64,000 nucleotides of DNA from the NCBI GenBank assembly GCA_024235875.1, contig JACKLP010000002.1, positions 310,001 through 374,000 on the forward strand, given 5' to 3'. Below the pieces are notes generated by a model. It was given only the letters and a program-made list of their open reading frames with translations, had not been told where the DNA came from and ran no database searches. The position numbers were made by a program, and so were the translations under genes. Source of the DNA: Burkholderiaceae bacterium. GTDB taxonomy: Bacteria; Pseudomonadota; Gammaproteobacteria; Burkholderiales; Burkholderiaceae_E. Positions 27,341 through 35,569 of this stretch are shown here, piece after piece. Within the stretch, counting starts at the first letter, position 1, and the number at the start of each line of letters is the position of its first letter.

Positions 27341-28138
27341 ATGTTCGAACAGCCAGCCGATTTCCGCGACGAGAGCCAAGCCCTTCATGCGCTCCTCGAG
27401 CCGCTCGCCGATGCCGACTATGACCGGCCCACGCAGTTCAAGGGCTGGACCATCAACGAGGTGCTCACCCACTTGCACATGTGGAACTGGGCCGCCGACA
27501 AGGCGCTCACCGACGAGGCCGGCTTCCTGGCCTTCGTCGAACACGTGATGGCCGATCGGGCCGGCGGCTTGCGCCCGTTCGAGAATCGCTGGATCGGCGA
27601 CCTCAAGGGCCGCGCGCTGCGCGAGGCCTGGCGCAAGCTCTTTGGCGAGATCGCGGATCACTTCGCTGCCGCCGACCCCAAGGCCCGCGTCAAGTGGGTC
27701 GGGCCCGACATGAGCGTGCGCTCGAGCATCACCGCGCGCCTGATGGAGACCTGGGCGCACGGCCAGGCCGTCTACGACCTGCTCGGCGTGGAGCGACAGA
27801 ACACCGATCGAATCCGCAACATCGTCGTGCTCGGCGCGAACACCTACGGCTTCAACTTCAAGATCCGCGGCGAGGAGCCGCCCCAACCCGTGCCGCACCT
27901 GCGCCTGAGCGCGCCCTCCGGCGAGGTCTGGACCTTCAACGAGCCAAGCGACACCGAGTGCATCGAGGGCAGCGCGGTGGATTTCTGCCAGACCGTCACC
28001 CAGGTACGCAACGTGGCCGACACCGCGCTGAAGGTCACCGGCCCGAATGCCACGCGCTGGATGGCCATCGCGCAATGCTTCGCCGGCGCGCCGAACGATC
28101 CGCCGGCACCGGGCAGCCGCTTCAGGGTCGCGGCCTGA
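27341..28138 (+). CDS. TIGR03084-type DinB-fold metal-binding protein
   Basis: A 265-residue protein. 'KGWTINEVLTHLHMWNWAAD' carries the first histidine of a DinB/maleylpyruvate-isomerase-like four-helix bundle, and 'ARLMETWAHGQAVYDLLG' the later His. The C-terminal domain includes 'VRNVADTALKVTG'. This architecture matches the TIGR03084 family, which is related to mycothiol-dependent enzymes, but betaproteobacteria do not make mycothiol, so its thiol partner and reaction are unknown. GAAGG lies 8 bases before the ATG. Confidence 0.8.
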   Translation: MFEQPADFRDESQALHALLEPLADADYDRPTQFKGWTINEVLTHLHMWNWAADKALTDEAGFLAFVEHVMADRAGGLRPFENRWIGDLKGRALREAWRKLFGEIADHFAAADPKARVKWVGPDMSVRSSITARLMETWAHGQAVYDLLGVERQNTDRIRNIVVLGANTYGFNFKIRGEEPPQPVPHLRLSAPSGEVWTFNEPSDTECIEGSAVDFCQTVTQVRNVADTALKVTGPNATRWMAIAQCFAGAPNDPPAPGSRFRVAA

Positions 28139-28194
28139 AGCCCGTAGACACCCAACACTCATAGATACAGAAAGAAAAAAGGGAACATCGACCG

Positions 28195-28953
28195 ATGGAC
28201 ATGCCCGTCAATCATTTCAAGCATGCGATCGCGGCCGGCCGCCAGCAGATCGGACTGTGGTGCACCTTGCCCGGCACCTATGCGATCGAGGCGGTCGCGG
28301 GCGCCGGCTTCGACTGGTTGTTGCTCGATACCGAGCACTCGCCGGCCGATCCGCTGACGGTGCTGCCGCAGTTGCAGACCATTGCCGCCTACCCGAGTTC
28401 GGCCGTGGTGCGACCGGCGAGCAATGACACGGTGCTGATCAAGCGCCTGCTCGACCTGGGCGCGCAGACGCTGTTGATCCCGTACGTGCAGAATCGCGAC
28501 GAGGCCGAGCAGGCGGTGGCCGCGGTGCGCTATCCGCCGGCCGGCGTTCGCGGCGTGTCGGGCCTGACCCGCGCGACCCGCTTTGGCCGCGTGCCGGGCT
28601 ACGCGCAGCGCGCCAACGAGGAGATCTGCCTGCTGCTGCAGGTGGAGACCGGCGAGGCGCTCGCGCGCCTGGAGGAAATCGTCTCGGTCGATGGCGTGGA
28701 CGGCGTGTTCATCGGCCCGGCCGACCTGGCGGCGAGCATGGGGCACGCAGGCAACCCCGGCCACCCGGAAGTGGTGGCCGCGGTCGAAGACGGCATCCGG
28801 CGCATCCGCAAGGCCGGCAAGCCCGCTGGCGTGCTCACGCCGGACAACGCGTTCGCCAAGCGCTTCATCGAGGCGGGCACGGTGTTCACGGCAGTGGGGA
28901 TCGATGCGGGGTTGTTGGCGCGGGGGAGCGAGGCGCTCAGGAAGGTGTTTTGA
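28195..28953 (+). CDS. HpcH/HpaI-family class II pyruvate aldolase
   Basis: A 252-residue protein. 'GLWCTLPGTYAIEAVAGAGFDW' and 'LLLDTEHSP' form the N-terminal part of the barrel. 'LLLQVETGEAL' carries the metal-binding glutamate, and 'DGVFIGPADLAASMG' the next acidic ligand. The family cleaves 4-hydroxy-2-oxo acids to pyruvate plus an aldehyde, as in hydroxyphenylacetate breakdown. It lies 56 bp downstream of the DinB-fold gene, with an A-rich leader in between. Confidence 0.93.
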   Translation: MDMPVNHFKHAIAAGRQQIGLWCTLPGTYAIEAVAGAGFDWLLLDTEHSPADPLTVLPQLQTIAAYPSSAVVRPASNDTVLIKRLLDLGAQTLLIPYVQNRDEAEQAVAAVRYPPAGVRGVSGLTRATRFGRVPGYAQRANEEICLLLQVETGEALARLEEIVSVDGVDGVFIGPADLAASMGHAGNPGHPEVVAAVEDGIRRIRKAGKPAGVLTPDNAFAKRFIEAGTVFTAVGIDAGLLARGSEALRKVF

Positions 28954-28975
28954 CGCCGCGCCAGCCCGCGCCGCT

Positions 28976-29755
28976 TCAACCCGTCATCAACACCCCGCCA
29001 TCCACATTGATCGCCTGCCCGGTCATCCCCGACGAATCATCACTGGCCAGATAAACCGCCAGCGGCGCGATCTCGTCGGGCACCAGCCGCCGACCCAGCA
29101 GCGTCAGCCCCTTCTCCAGTTCCGCCAGGGGCTTGCCCAGGCGCTTGGCGTCGGCCTGGATGCGGCGATCGTTCATCTGCGTCGCCACGGGCCCCGGGCA
29201 GATGGCATTGGTCGTGACGCCCTTGCCCGTGAGCTCGATGGCCATCGTGCGCGTGAGGCCCAGCAGGCCGTGCTTGCTCGCGGCGTAGGCCGCGCCATGA
29301 AGCGCACCGATCTTGCCGTTGATCGACGACACATTGATGACGCGTCCGCGGCCCTTGGCGACCATGGCCGGCAAGACCTTCTTGCACAGCAGGTAGGGCG
29401 CGGTCAGGTTCACGAACAGCATCGTGTCCCAGAACGCGTCGTCGAAATCGATGACGGGCTTGAGGTTCTGGCTGCTGCCCATGCCGGCGTTGTTCACCAG
29501 GATGTCGATGTCGCCGAATGCGGCGGTGGCGGCGGCGTGCACCTGTTCGACGGCCGCGCGCTCGGAGAGGTCGGCCACGATGGTCGTGGCGCGGCCGCCG
29601 GCGGCTTCGATCTCGGACTTCAGCGAGTCGAGTTCGCTGGCGGTGCGCCCGGTCACGGCCACCGCCGCGCCCTCGCGTCCGAATGCGAGCGCGATCGCGC
29701 GCCCGATGCCCTTGCTCGCGCCGGTGACGAGCGCGGTACGTCCTTCGAGTTTCAT
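28976..29755 (-). CDS. Short-chain dehydrogenase/reductase
   Basis: A 259-residue classical SDR: cofactor motif 'TGASKGIGRA', 'LVNNAGM', catalytic 'YAASKHG' with the upstream serine in 'INVSSINGK', and C-terminal 'GQAINVDGG'. Arg after the glycine motif ('VTGRTASEL') suggests NADP preference. The start ATG has GGAGG upstream, and the longer reading beyond it has no supporting features. Convergent with the aldolase gene. Substrate unknown. Confidence 0.92.
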   Translation of the reverse strand: MKLEGRTALVTGASKGIGRAIALAFGREGAAVAVTGRTASELDSLKSEIEAAGGRATTIVADLSERAAVEQVHAAATAAFGDIDILVNNAGMGSSQNLKPVIDFDDAFWDTMLFVNLTAPYLLCKKVLPAMVAKGRGRVINVSSINGKIGALHGAAYAASKHGLLGLTRTMAIELTGKGVTTNAICPGPVATQMNDRRIQADAKRLGKPLAELEKGLTLLGRRLVPDEIAPLAVYLASDDSSGMTGQAINVDGGVLMTG

Positions 29756-29946
29756 GTCTGCCTCCATGCATGCGGCCATTGTCGTCAGGCCCGCGGCCTG
29801 CTCGAGGATCGTGCACGGCTTTGCATTCGTCGTGGGCCGGATAGCGGAGGACGCGGGTCTGCGGTTCCGATTTCGGCATGCATGCCGGCGGCGCGTGTCC
29901 CTAAACTCGGGAAATCGTCGGCGCACGCCGGCACGCAGGAGACGTC

Positions 29947-31116
29947 ATGACGACGGCATCGATCGCCGATGCGCGAGCACCGCTGATCACCGGTGCGGCA
30001 ACCACACCGTTCGGGCGGCACGAAGGCTCGGATGCAATCGGCCTGATGGCGCGCGCCGCCGGTGCGGCGATCGCCGAGGCCGGGCTCGAGCCCGGCCACA
30101 TCGATGGCGTGTTGTGCGGCTACGCCACGACGCTGCCGCACATCATGCTGGCGACGCTCTTTTGCGAGCGCTTCGGGCTGCGCCCGAGCTATGCGCACGG
30201 CATGTCGCTTGGTGGCGGCACCGGTGGCGCGATGCTGATGCTCGCGGGCGAGCTGGTGCGCGCCGGGCGTTGCCGCAACGTGCTGGTGGTCGCGGGCGAG
30301 AACCGTGCCACCGGCGTCTCGCGCGATTCGACGATCCAGACGCTGGCGCAGGTGGGCGATCCCGACTTCGAGGTGCCCAACGGCACCACGATCCCCGCCT
30401 ACTACGCGCTGCTCGCATCGCGCTGGTTGCACGAGACCGGCTGCACCGAGGCCGACCTCGCCGAGTTCGCGGTGCTGATGCGCGCGCGCGCCGCCGAGCA
30501 TCCGGACGCGCATCTGCGCACGCCGATCACGGTCGACGAGGTGCTGGCGTCCAAGCCCATCGCCACGCCCCTGAAGCTGCTCGATTGCTGTCCGATCTCG
30601 GACGGCGCGGCGGCGCTGGTGGTGTCGGCGCATGCCTTGCCCAACGCGCCGCGCGTCGCGATGCTCGGTGCCGGCCAGGCACATCTGCACCAGCACATCA
30701 GCGCGATCGCCGACACGGCGAACTACGGCGCGCGCGACGCCGCGCAGGCCGCGTTGGCCCAGGCCGGCCTGGCGGTGGCGGACATCGACTATCTGGCGAT
30801 CTACGACTCGTTCTCGGTGACGCTGGCGATCCTGCTCGAGGAGATCGGCTTCGCCCCGCGCGGCGGCGCGGCGCAGCGCGTGCGCGAGCGTGTGTTCGAT
30901 CCCGGCGGCCCGTTGCCGCTGAACACGCACGGCGGCCTGATGTCCTTCGGGCATTCCGGCGCGGCCGGTGGCATGTGCCACGCAGTCGAGGCCGTGACCC
31001 AGCTCGCCGGCCGGGCCGGGGTGCGCCAGGTCGCGCCGCGACATCATGCGTTCTTCCATGCCGACGGCGGCGTGCTGTCGTCGCATGTGAGCATCGTGAT
31101 GGGCAGGGAGGGCTGA
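29947..31116 (+). CDS. Thiolase-family protein (SCP-x/acetyl-CoA acetyltransferase type)
   Basis: A 389-residue protein of the SCP-x thiolase branch. 'HGMSLGGGTGGAMLM' is the nucleophile region with no obvious catalytic cysteine, and the C-terminal 'NTHGGLMSFGHSGAAGGMCHAVEAV' (in parts) carries the conserved His and Cys region. Members paired with an OB-fold partner often act on steroid or branched side chains as condensing or lyase enzymes. The DUF35 gene follows after two bases, and the two probably form a complex. Confidence 0.9.
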   Translation: MTTASIADARAPLITGAATTPFGRHEGSDAIGLMARAAGAAIAEAGLEPGHIDGVLCGYATTLPHIMLATLFCERFGLRPSYAHGMSLGGGTGGAMLMLAGELVRAGRCRNVLVVAGENRATGVSRDSTIQTLAQVGDPDFEVPNGTTIPAYYALLASRWLHETGCTEADLAEFAVLMRARAAEHPDAHLRTPITVDEVLASKPIATPLKLLDCCPISDGAAALVVSAHALPNAPRVAMLGAGQAHLHQHISAIADTANYGARDAAQAALAQAGLAVADIDYLAIYDSFSVTLAILLEEIGFAPRGGAAQRVRERVFDPGGPLPLNTHGGLMSFGHSGAAGGMCHAVEAVTQLAGRAGVRQVAPRHHAFFHADGGVLSSHVSIVMGREG

Positions 31117-31118
31117 GC

Positions 31119-31505
31119 ATGACGACACCCACGATCAGCGCGCGCTCGCCGGCGGCGCAGGCCTTCGTCGATGGCCTCGCTCGCGGTGTGCTGCGGGTCC
31201 AGGCGTGCGAGGCCTGCTCGACCGTCCAATCGCTCGCGCGCCATGCCTGTCCGCGCTGCGGCAGCCCGCGCCTGTCATGGCGAAATGCCTCGGGCCTCGG
31301 AACCGTGTTCGCACTGACACAGGTGCGGCGTGCGCCGACGCCGGAGTTCCGCGCCCTCGTGCCTTACACGCTGGTTCTCGTCGATCTGGACGAGGGCGCA
31401 CGTGTGATGGGGCATGCCGCCGAAGGCCTTTCGATCGGCGATCGGGTGCGAGCCGAGTTCTTCGAACACGACGCGCGGCCCTTGTTGCGCTTCGTCCCGG
31501 GCTGA
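31119..31505 (+). CDS. DUF35 zinc-ribbon/OB-fold acyl-CoA-associated protein
   Basis: A 128-residue protein. The zinc ribbon is 'CEACSTVQ' then 'ACPRCGSPRLSW', and the OB fold includes 'GLGTVFALTQVRRAP' and 'VPYTLVLVDLDEGARVMG'. DUF35 proteins bind acyl-CoA and form heteromeric enzymes with SCP-x thiolases such as the adjacent one. The start ATG is two bases after the thiolase stop, with GGGAGGG upstream. Confidence 0.92.
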   Translation: MTTPTISARSPAAQAFVDGLARGVLRVQACEACSTVQSLARHACPRCGSPRLSWRNASGLGTVFALTQVRRAPTPEFRALVPYTLVLVDLDEGARVMGHAAEGLSIGDRVRAEFFEHDARPLLRFVPG

Positions 31506-31919
31506 GCGCCCGGCGCCCGGCCGCGGTCGCGGTCGCATGCAGGCGGGTCAACCGGTAAGATCAGGTAATCCCTCCGAAACAATTCGTGGCAACGGGGAAG
31601 CGTGGTCCGGTTGCGGGCCATGCCCGCGTCCAATTCCACGGGTGTCGCCTGGAGACAGAAGAACAATGACTGACGAGTGCTCGCAGGGCCTGGTTGCGCC
31701 CAGCCCGTCCTCCGGATCGGGTGAGCAAGGTGACCAGACCGCGTCCACCCGGGCGCACGCCCGTGCTCGCAAGCTTGCGCGTCGCGCGCTGGTTTCCGTT
31801 GCGCTCGTCCGGCCCGCTCGATTCGAACGGGGTCTTGTCGCCCGTGCCGCTGGGGCCGCCCGAGCGGCAGCCGCGCAACCGCAAGCCCGCCCAATGAACG
31901 CCGCGACCCAGGAGTGCGC
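31506..31919. other. 414-bp region upstream of the secreted-protein operon
   Basis: The promoter of the five-gene secreted-protein operon should lie here. The first 50 bases are a run of GC-rich direct repeats just after the DUF35 stop. No clear sigma-70 box is evident by eye. The second half is occupied by a weak short reading frame listed separately. A few AT-rich patches occur at 31556-31600 and around 31655. Confidence 0.4.
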
Positions 31920-31923
31920 ATGA
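31665..31923 (+). CDS. Possible 85-residue leader ORF, unrecognised
   Basis: The frame starts at ATG with GGAGA-like bases 10-15 upstream and ends in an ATGA overlap with the start of the large secreted protein, which favours coupled translation. Against it, the product is low in complexity (Ala/Arg-rich, no signal peptide, no motif), and its third codon positions are visibly less GC-rich than in neighbouring genes. It could be a leader peptide or chance. Treat as tentative. Confidence 0.25.
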
Positions 31924-34628
31924 CCCGTTCGACGACCCGTCTCATCGCCATCTTCGTGGTGGCCTTGTTGTTCGCCCTGCTCGCGCGCGATGCACTGTCG
32001 CAGTCCAGCGTGATGTTCACGAGCCCGCTCAACGGCGCCTCGCTTGCCGTGGCCGGCGGCCGCCTGGTCGCCACGCGGGATGCGCCCGGCGCGACCTACG
32101 CCTGGCGGCTCGAGCGGGTACCCGGCGGCGGGAACTTCTACTACGTCCGGCCAACGAACGACGCGGGCCGCTATCTTCACATCCAGAACGGTCGGCTCGA
32201 GCTCGCACCCATCAATCGCAACTGGTGGTCGGCGATGTGGTCGATCGTGAGCCTCGGGTCCGGGCAAAGCGGCTTCAAGAACCGATGGAAGCCGGCCGAG
32301 TTCATCCAGCTGGTCAATGGGGCACTGGTGTCGGCGCCGATCGGGCGGGACCGGCGCGCAGCGATGTGGCAGATGCGCCAGGCCCCGACCCGCCTCGCTG
32401 CGACGCCGGCGCAGGATCGCGCCGCGGCAGAGGAAAAAGCCCGGCTCGAGCGCAACCGCCAACGCCTCGCGCAGATCGAGCGCGAACGCCAGGCCCGCAC
32501 GCAACAGCCTGTGTCGCAGGCCGAGGCGGCGCGCCAGCGGCAACTCAGGGCCCGGCAGGACCTGGCGTTTCGCGAGGCCCAGAAGCGCATGGGGCTGGAG
32601 CGTGCACAGGTGACGCGGGGCCAACAGTCGGTGCCGGCGTCGAGCCTTGCTGGCCGGCAAGCGCAGGCCGGCGTCGCGACCGCCGCGACCGGCAGGCACG
32701 CCGGAGCCGCCGTCGCCAGTGTCCAGCCGGCCGCGGCGGGCCAGGTCAATGTGCAGGTCACCAATCGCACCCAGGGCGCGCTGCTGGTGGCGCTGGCGCC
32801 CGCGTCGGCCGACCAGTCTCCCACCGGTCTGGCCGAGCTGGCGCCCAACAGCTACACGGTGCTGGCCGTGCCGCCGGGCGCGCGGCTGGTGTTCTACAAC
32901 CAGGCCACCCAGGCCTACGAGGGCGATGGCTACGTGGTCAGTACGCTGCCGCGGCAGGCGGTACTGGTGCCTGATCCGGCAGCCCGCGTGGCGCAGGCCG
33001 CGCAGGCGACCCAATCCGCGCAGGCTGCGCGGGCCCAGGCGGTCCAGTCGGGCCGGACAAACGCCGGCACGCGCGCCCAAACGCCCCCGGCGGGCACGGT
33101 GGGCGTTACGTTCCGCAGCACCAGCGGCTCGGCGCTGATGGTGTCCTCGATCGCCGACGGGCCCAATGCGACCTCCGAAGGCCTGGTCGAGCTCGCGCCA
33201 CGCCAGGCCACCGTCCAGTACCTGCGCCCGGGCACCAAGGTCGGTTTCTGGGATGCGCGGGCGAACAACTGGGCCGGCGACTTCTACATCGTGAAGCCCG
33301 GTCCCGGCCAGAGCGTGGTCGTACCGATCAAGGCGGGAGACAGGAACGCCGACGGCGTGATCTCCCAGGCCGAGATCAAGGCCATCGCAGCCCAGGTGGC
33401 CGCCGACGTGGCCAGGCAGCAGATGACGCAGCGATCGTCGGCGACGGTCTGCTGGAAGGACTCCTACGGTCGGGGTGTCGGTCGGATCCCGGCCACGCTC
33501 AAGGGGCGGCGCCAGTGCCCTGGTGGCTACGAGCCCGACGGGTTCATCGACGCCGGCCTTTGCTACAAGAAATGCCGGCCCGGTTACCTGGGGCGCGTGA
33601 CGCGTTGCTACCAGCAGTGTCCGAAGGGCTACACCGATGTCGCGATCGGATGCGTGAAGCCCAAGGCGATCGAGCGCAAGATGTTCTCGATCCACTTCGG
33701 CGAGCTCGGGCCGAGCGGCGCCTACGATCGTTGCCGCCAGAGCGCGATCGGCAAGCGGCTCGGATGCGAAAAGGGGCTGCTCTCGGCCTTCGTCAAATGC
33801 CCGGCCGGCTGGGAGTCGGTTCCACCCCCCAAGGAAAGCCTGTGCACCCAGAAATGCCCCAATGGCATGAAGTCCGACCCGACCAGGACCACCTGTATCC
33901 GCGACAGCTATGAACGCGGCGTGGGCATCGCGAAGTGCGGTGGCACGCATCCCGATTCCGACGCCGGGCTCTGCTACAAGTCGTGCAACACCGGCTACAC
34001 CGGCGTCGGGCCGGTGTGCTGGAACAAGTGCCCGGCCGGCTGGGTGAACTGCGGCGCGAGTTGCGCGGTCGATAGCACGTCGTGCGCGATGTCGGTCACT
34101 GACCAGGTGACGAGCCCGCTGATCGCGGCCGGCAGCGTGGCGCTGATCGGCCTGACCGCGGGCTCGGCGACCGGCGCGACCGCCGCGGCCCAGGCCGGCA
34201 AGGCGGCGGCGAGCACGGCAGCCAAGATCGCGGCCCGCACCGCGGCCAAGACGGCCGCCAAGTCCGCGCTCAAGGCCAAGGTCAAGGCGCTGCTGAAGTC
34301 CGGCGCGATGGCCGGCGTCAAGGCGGGCGCGCGCGAGGCGGCGCAGGATATCGCGATGGGCGCCGCGATCAGTGCGGCCTTTGCGGCCAAGGGCATCAGC
34401 GACCAGAACAAGGCCTTGCGGGCTCAGGTCGAGGCGCAGGTCCGGGCCGAGCTCGACTCGGGCGTCTCGGACAAGCAGATCGACGCCGCGGTCGAGTTGG
34501 CCGTGGAGGGCGCCGATGCCAAGAGCGGATTCGCCGAGAACTTCGCCTGGGACTCGCTCGACCCGACCGGCATCGCGTCGGTCGTGGTCGCGTACAACAA
34601 CCCGATCTGCTCCGATGTCGCCAAGTAG
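31920..34628 (+). CDS. Large secreted multidomain cysteine-rich protein (operon protein A)
   Basis: About 902 residues; ATG chosen because AGGAG ends five bases before it. Order: signal peptide (1-28); ricin/trefoil-like region to about 155 ('GRYLHIQNGRLEL', 'WWSAMWSI'); charged coiled-coil-like region 156-240; two copies of a roughly 78-residue beta-domain (274-352, 392-470); an EF-hand-like loop 'DRNADGVISQAEI' (474-486); a region with about 21 cysteines (511-722) containing a duplicated unit 'DSYxRGVG...DAGLCYKxC'; an Ala/Lys-rich helical region (735-825); and a C-terminal motif 'WDSLDPTGIASVV'. No enzyme motif was seen. Export to the periplasm or surface is likely. It heads an operon of five exported proteins sharing modules. 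Function unknown. Confidence 0.85.
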   Translation: MTRSTTRLIAIFVVALLFALLARDALSQSSVMFTSPLNGASLAVAGGRLVATRDAPGATYAWRLERVPGGGNFYYVRPTNDAGRYLHIQNGRLELAPINRNWWSAMWSIVSLGSGQSGFKNRWKPAEFIQLVNGALVSAPIGRDRRAAMWQMRQAPTRLAATPAQDRAAAEEKARLERNRQRLAQIERERQARTQQPVSQAEAARQRQLRARQDLAFREAQKRMGLERAQVTRGQQSVPASSLAGRQAQAGVATAATGRHAGAAVASVQPAAAGQVNVQVTNRTQGALLVALAPASADQSPTGLAELAPNSYTVLAVPPGARLVFYNQATQAYEGDGYVVSTLPRQAVLVPDPAARVAQAAQATQSAQAARAQAVQSGRTNAGTRAQTPPAGTVGVTFRSTSGSALMVSSIADGPNATSEGLVELAPRQATVQYLRPGTKVGFWDARANNWAGDFYIVKPGPGQSVVVPIKAGDRNADGVISQAEIKAIAAQVAADVARQQMTQRSSATVCWKDSYGRGVGRIPATLKGRRQCPGGYEPDGFIDAGLCYKKCRPGYLGRVTRCYQQCPKGYTDVAIGCVKPKAIERKMFSIHFGELGPSGAYDRCRQSAIGKRLGCEKGLLSAFVKCPAGWESVPPPKESLCTQKCPNGMKSDPTRTTCIRDSYERGVGIAKCGGTHPDSDAGLCYKSCNTGYTGVGPVCWNKCPAGWVNCGASCAVDSTSCAMSVTDQVTSPLIAAGSVALIGLTAGSATGATAAAQAGKAAASTAAKIAARTAAKTAAKSALKAKVKALLKSGAMAGVKAGAREAAQDIAMGAAISAAFAAKGISDQNKALRAQVEAQVRAELDSGVSDKQIDAAVELAVEGADAKSGFAENFAWDSLDPTGIASVVVAYNNPICSDVAK

Positions 34629-34671
34629 GCGTGCGTCGGCGCGAATCGTCGGGCAGCGAAAGGATGTCGTG

Positions 34672-35535
34672 ATGCGGTCTCGAAAAGCGATCGGTTGGGT
34701 GATGGCGCTGGCTCTGCTGGCGCTGGCGCCACAGTGGGTGCGTGCCCAGCAGGTGGTGCAGATCGAAAACAAGTGGCGCAAGACGCTGATCGGCGCCGAT
34801 GGCAAGGTATTGCGCCAGATGCCGCCGGGCCCTGGCGCCAACCCTTTGGCCACGCAATGGTTCGTCGAGCCGGTGGGCAACTCGGGCCTGTTTCGCCTGC
34901 GCTCCGCACTCAACGGCCTGTACATCGACGCCCGTAGTGGTCCGGCGCTGGTGGCCGCCGCACCCGGTGCCGTATCCGCGATTTGGGCCTACGAGCCGGT
35001 GGACGGCGAGTTCGGTCGCCTGCGCAACCACGGCCAGAAGCACAAGTACCTGCACACGCAGTACATCCCGTCGATCGTCAATGGCGGCACGATCCAGCCG
35101 GGCTGGCACTCGGCGATGTGGCGGCTGCGGGCGCTTGACGCGACACCGGCGGCATCGCCGGCCGGGGCGCTGCCGCCACCGTCCGCCCCGGCAAGTGCTG
35201 CGGTTGCGCCACTGCCGCCCGTACCGGCACCAGCGCCGCAGATGGCGGCCCCGATGCCACCGCCTGCGGCGTCTGTTCCGGCGCCGACCGCGCCTGCCAC
35301 GGCCGCGCCGCAGACGGTCGACCTGGTGTTCCAGAACGCGTCGAACAGCCCGCTCGATGTCTTCGTCCAGGAAAACGGGGCCGACCCGGCGTTCGCGTTC
35401 ACGGTGCCGCCGATGAGTCAGGCAGTGCAGAAATCGCCGGTGGGGCTGGTCTGGCGACTCGCGCAGGGCGACGCCTGGCTCGACGCGTTTCAGGCCGGCA
35501 CCGAGCCGCAGCAAGTCATCCGGTTCCCGCAATGA
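34672..35535 (+). CDS. Secreted trefoil plus beta-domain protein (operon protein B)
   Basis: A 287-residue protein with a signal peptide (cleavage near 'WVRAQQ'). Residues about 26-155 form a ricin/fascin-like trefoil candidate ('LFRLRSALNGLYID', 'RLRNHG', 'YLHTQY', 'WHSAMWRL'), similar to the N-terminal part of protein A. A Pro/Ala linker (156-212) leads to a beta-domain (214-286: 'SPLDVFVQ', 'FAFTVPPMS', 'GLVWRLAQGDAWLDAF', 'IRFPQ'), which is nearly the same as the C-terminal domain of protein D. AAAGGA precedes the ATG, 43 bp after protein A. Trefoils often bind carbohydrate; that is inference here. Confidence 0.85.
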   Translation: MRSRKAIGWVMALALLALAPQWVRAQQVVQIENKWRKTLIGADGKVLRQMPPGPGANPLATQWFVEPVGNSGLFRLRSALNGLYIDARSGPALVAAAPGAVSAIWAYEPVDGEFGRLRNHGQKHKYLHTQYIPSIVNGGTIQPGWHSAMWRLRALDATPAASPAGALPPPSAPASAAVAPLPPVPAPAPQMAAPMPPPAASVPAPTAPATAAPQTVDLVFQNASNSPLDVFVQENGADPAFAFTVPPMSQAVQKSPVGLVWRLAQGDAWLDAFQAGTEPQQVIRFPQ

Positions 35536-35569
35536 GACGGGGCCCGATCCGCCTTTGAGGAGTGTGACC

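Noticed and set aside
31548..34925. A 1125-codon open frame on the minus strand opposite protein A
   Set aside because: It mirrors the codon structure of the real gene in GC-rich DNA, has no export or domain signal, and overlaps the end of protein B. Protein A has a signal peptide, ordered domains and a ribosome site.
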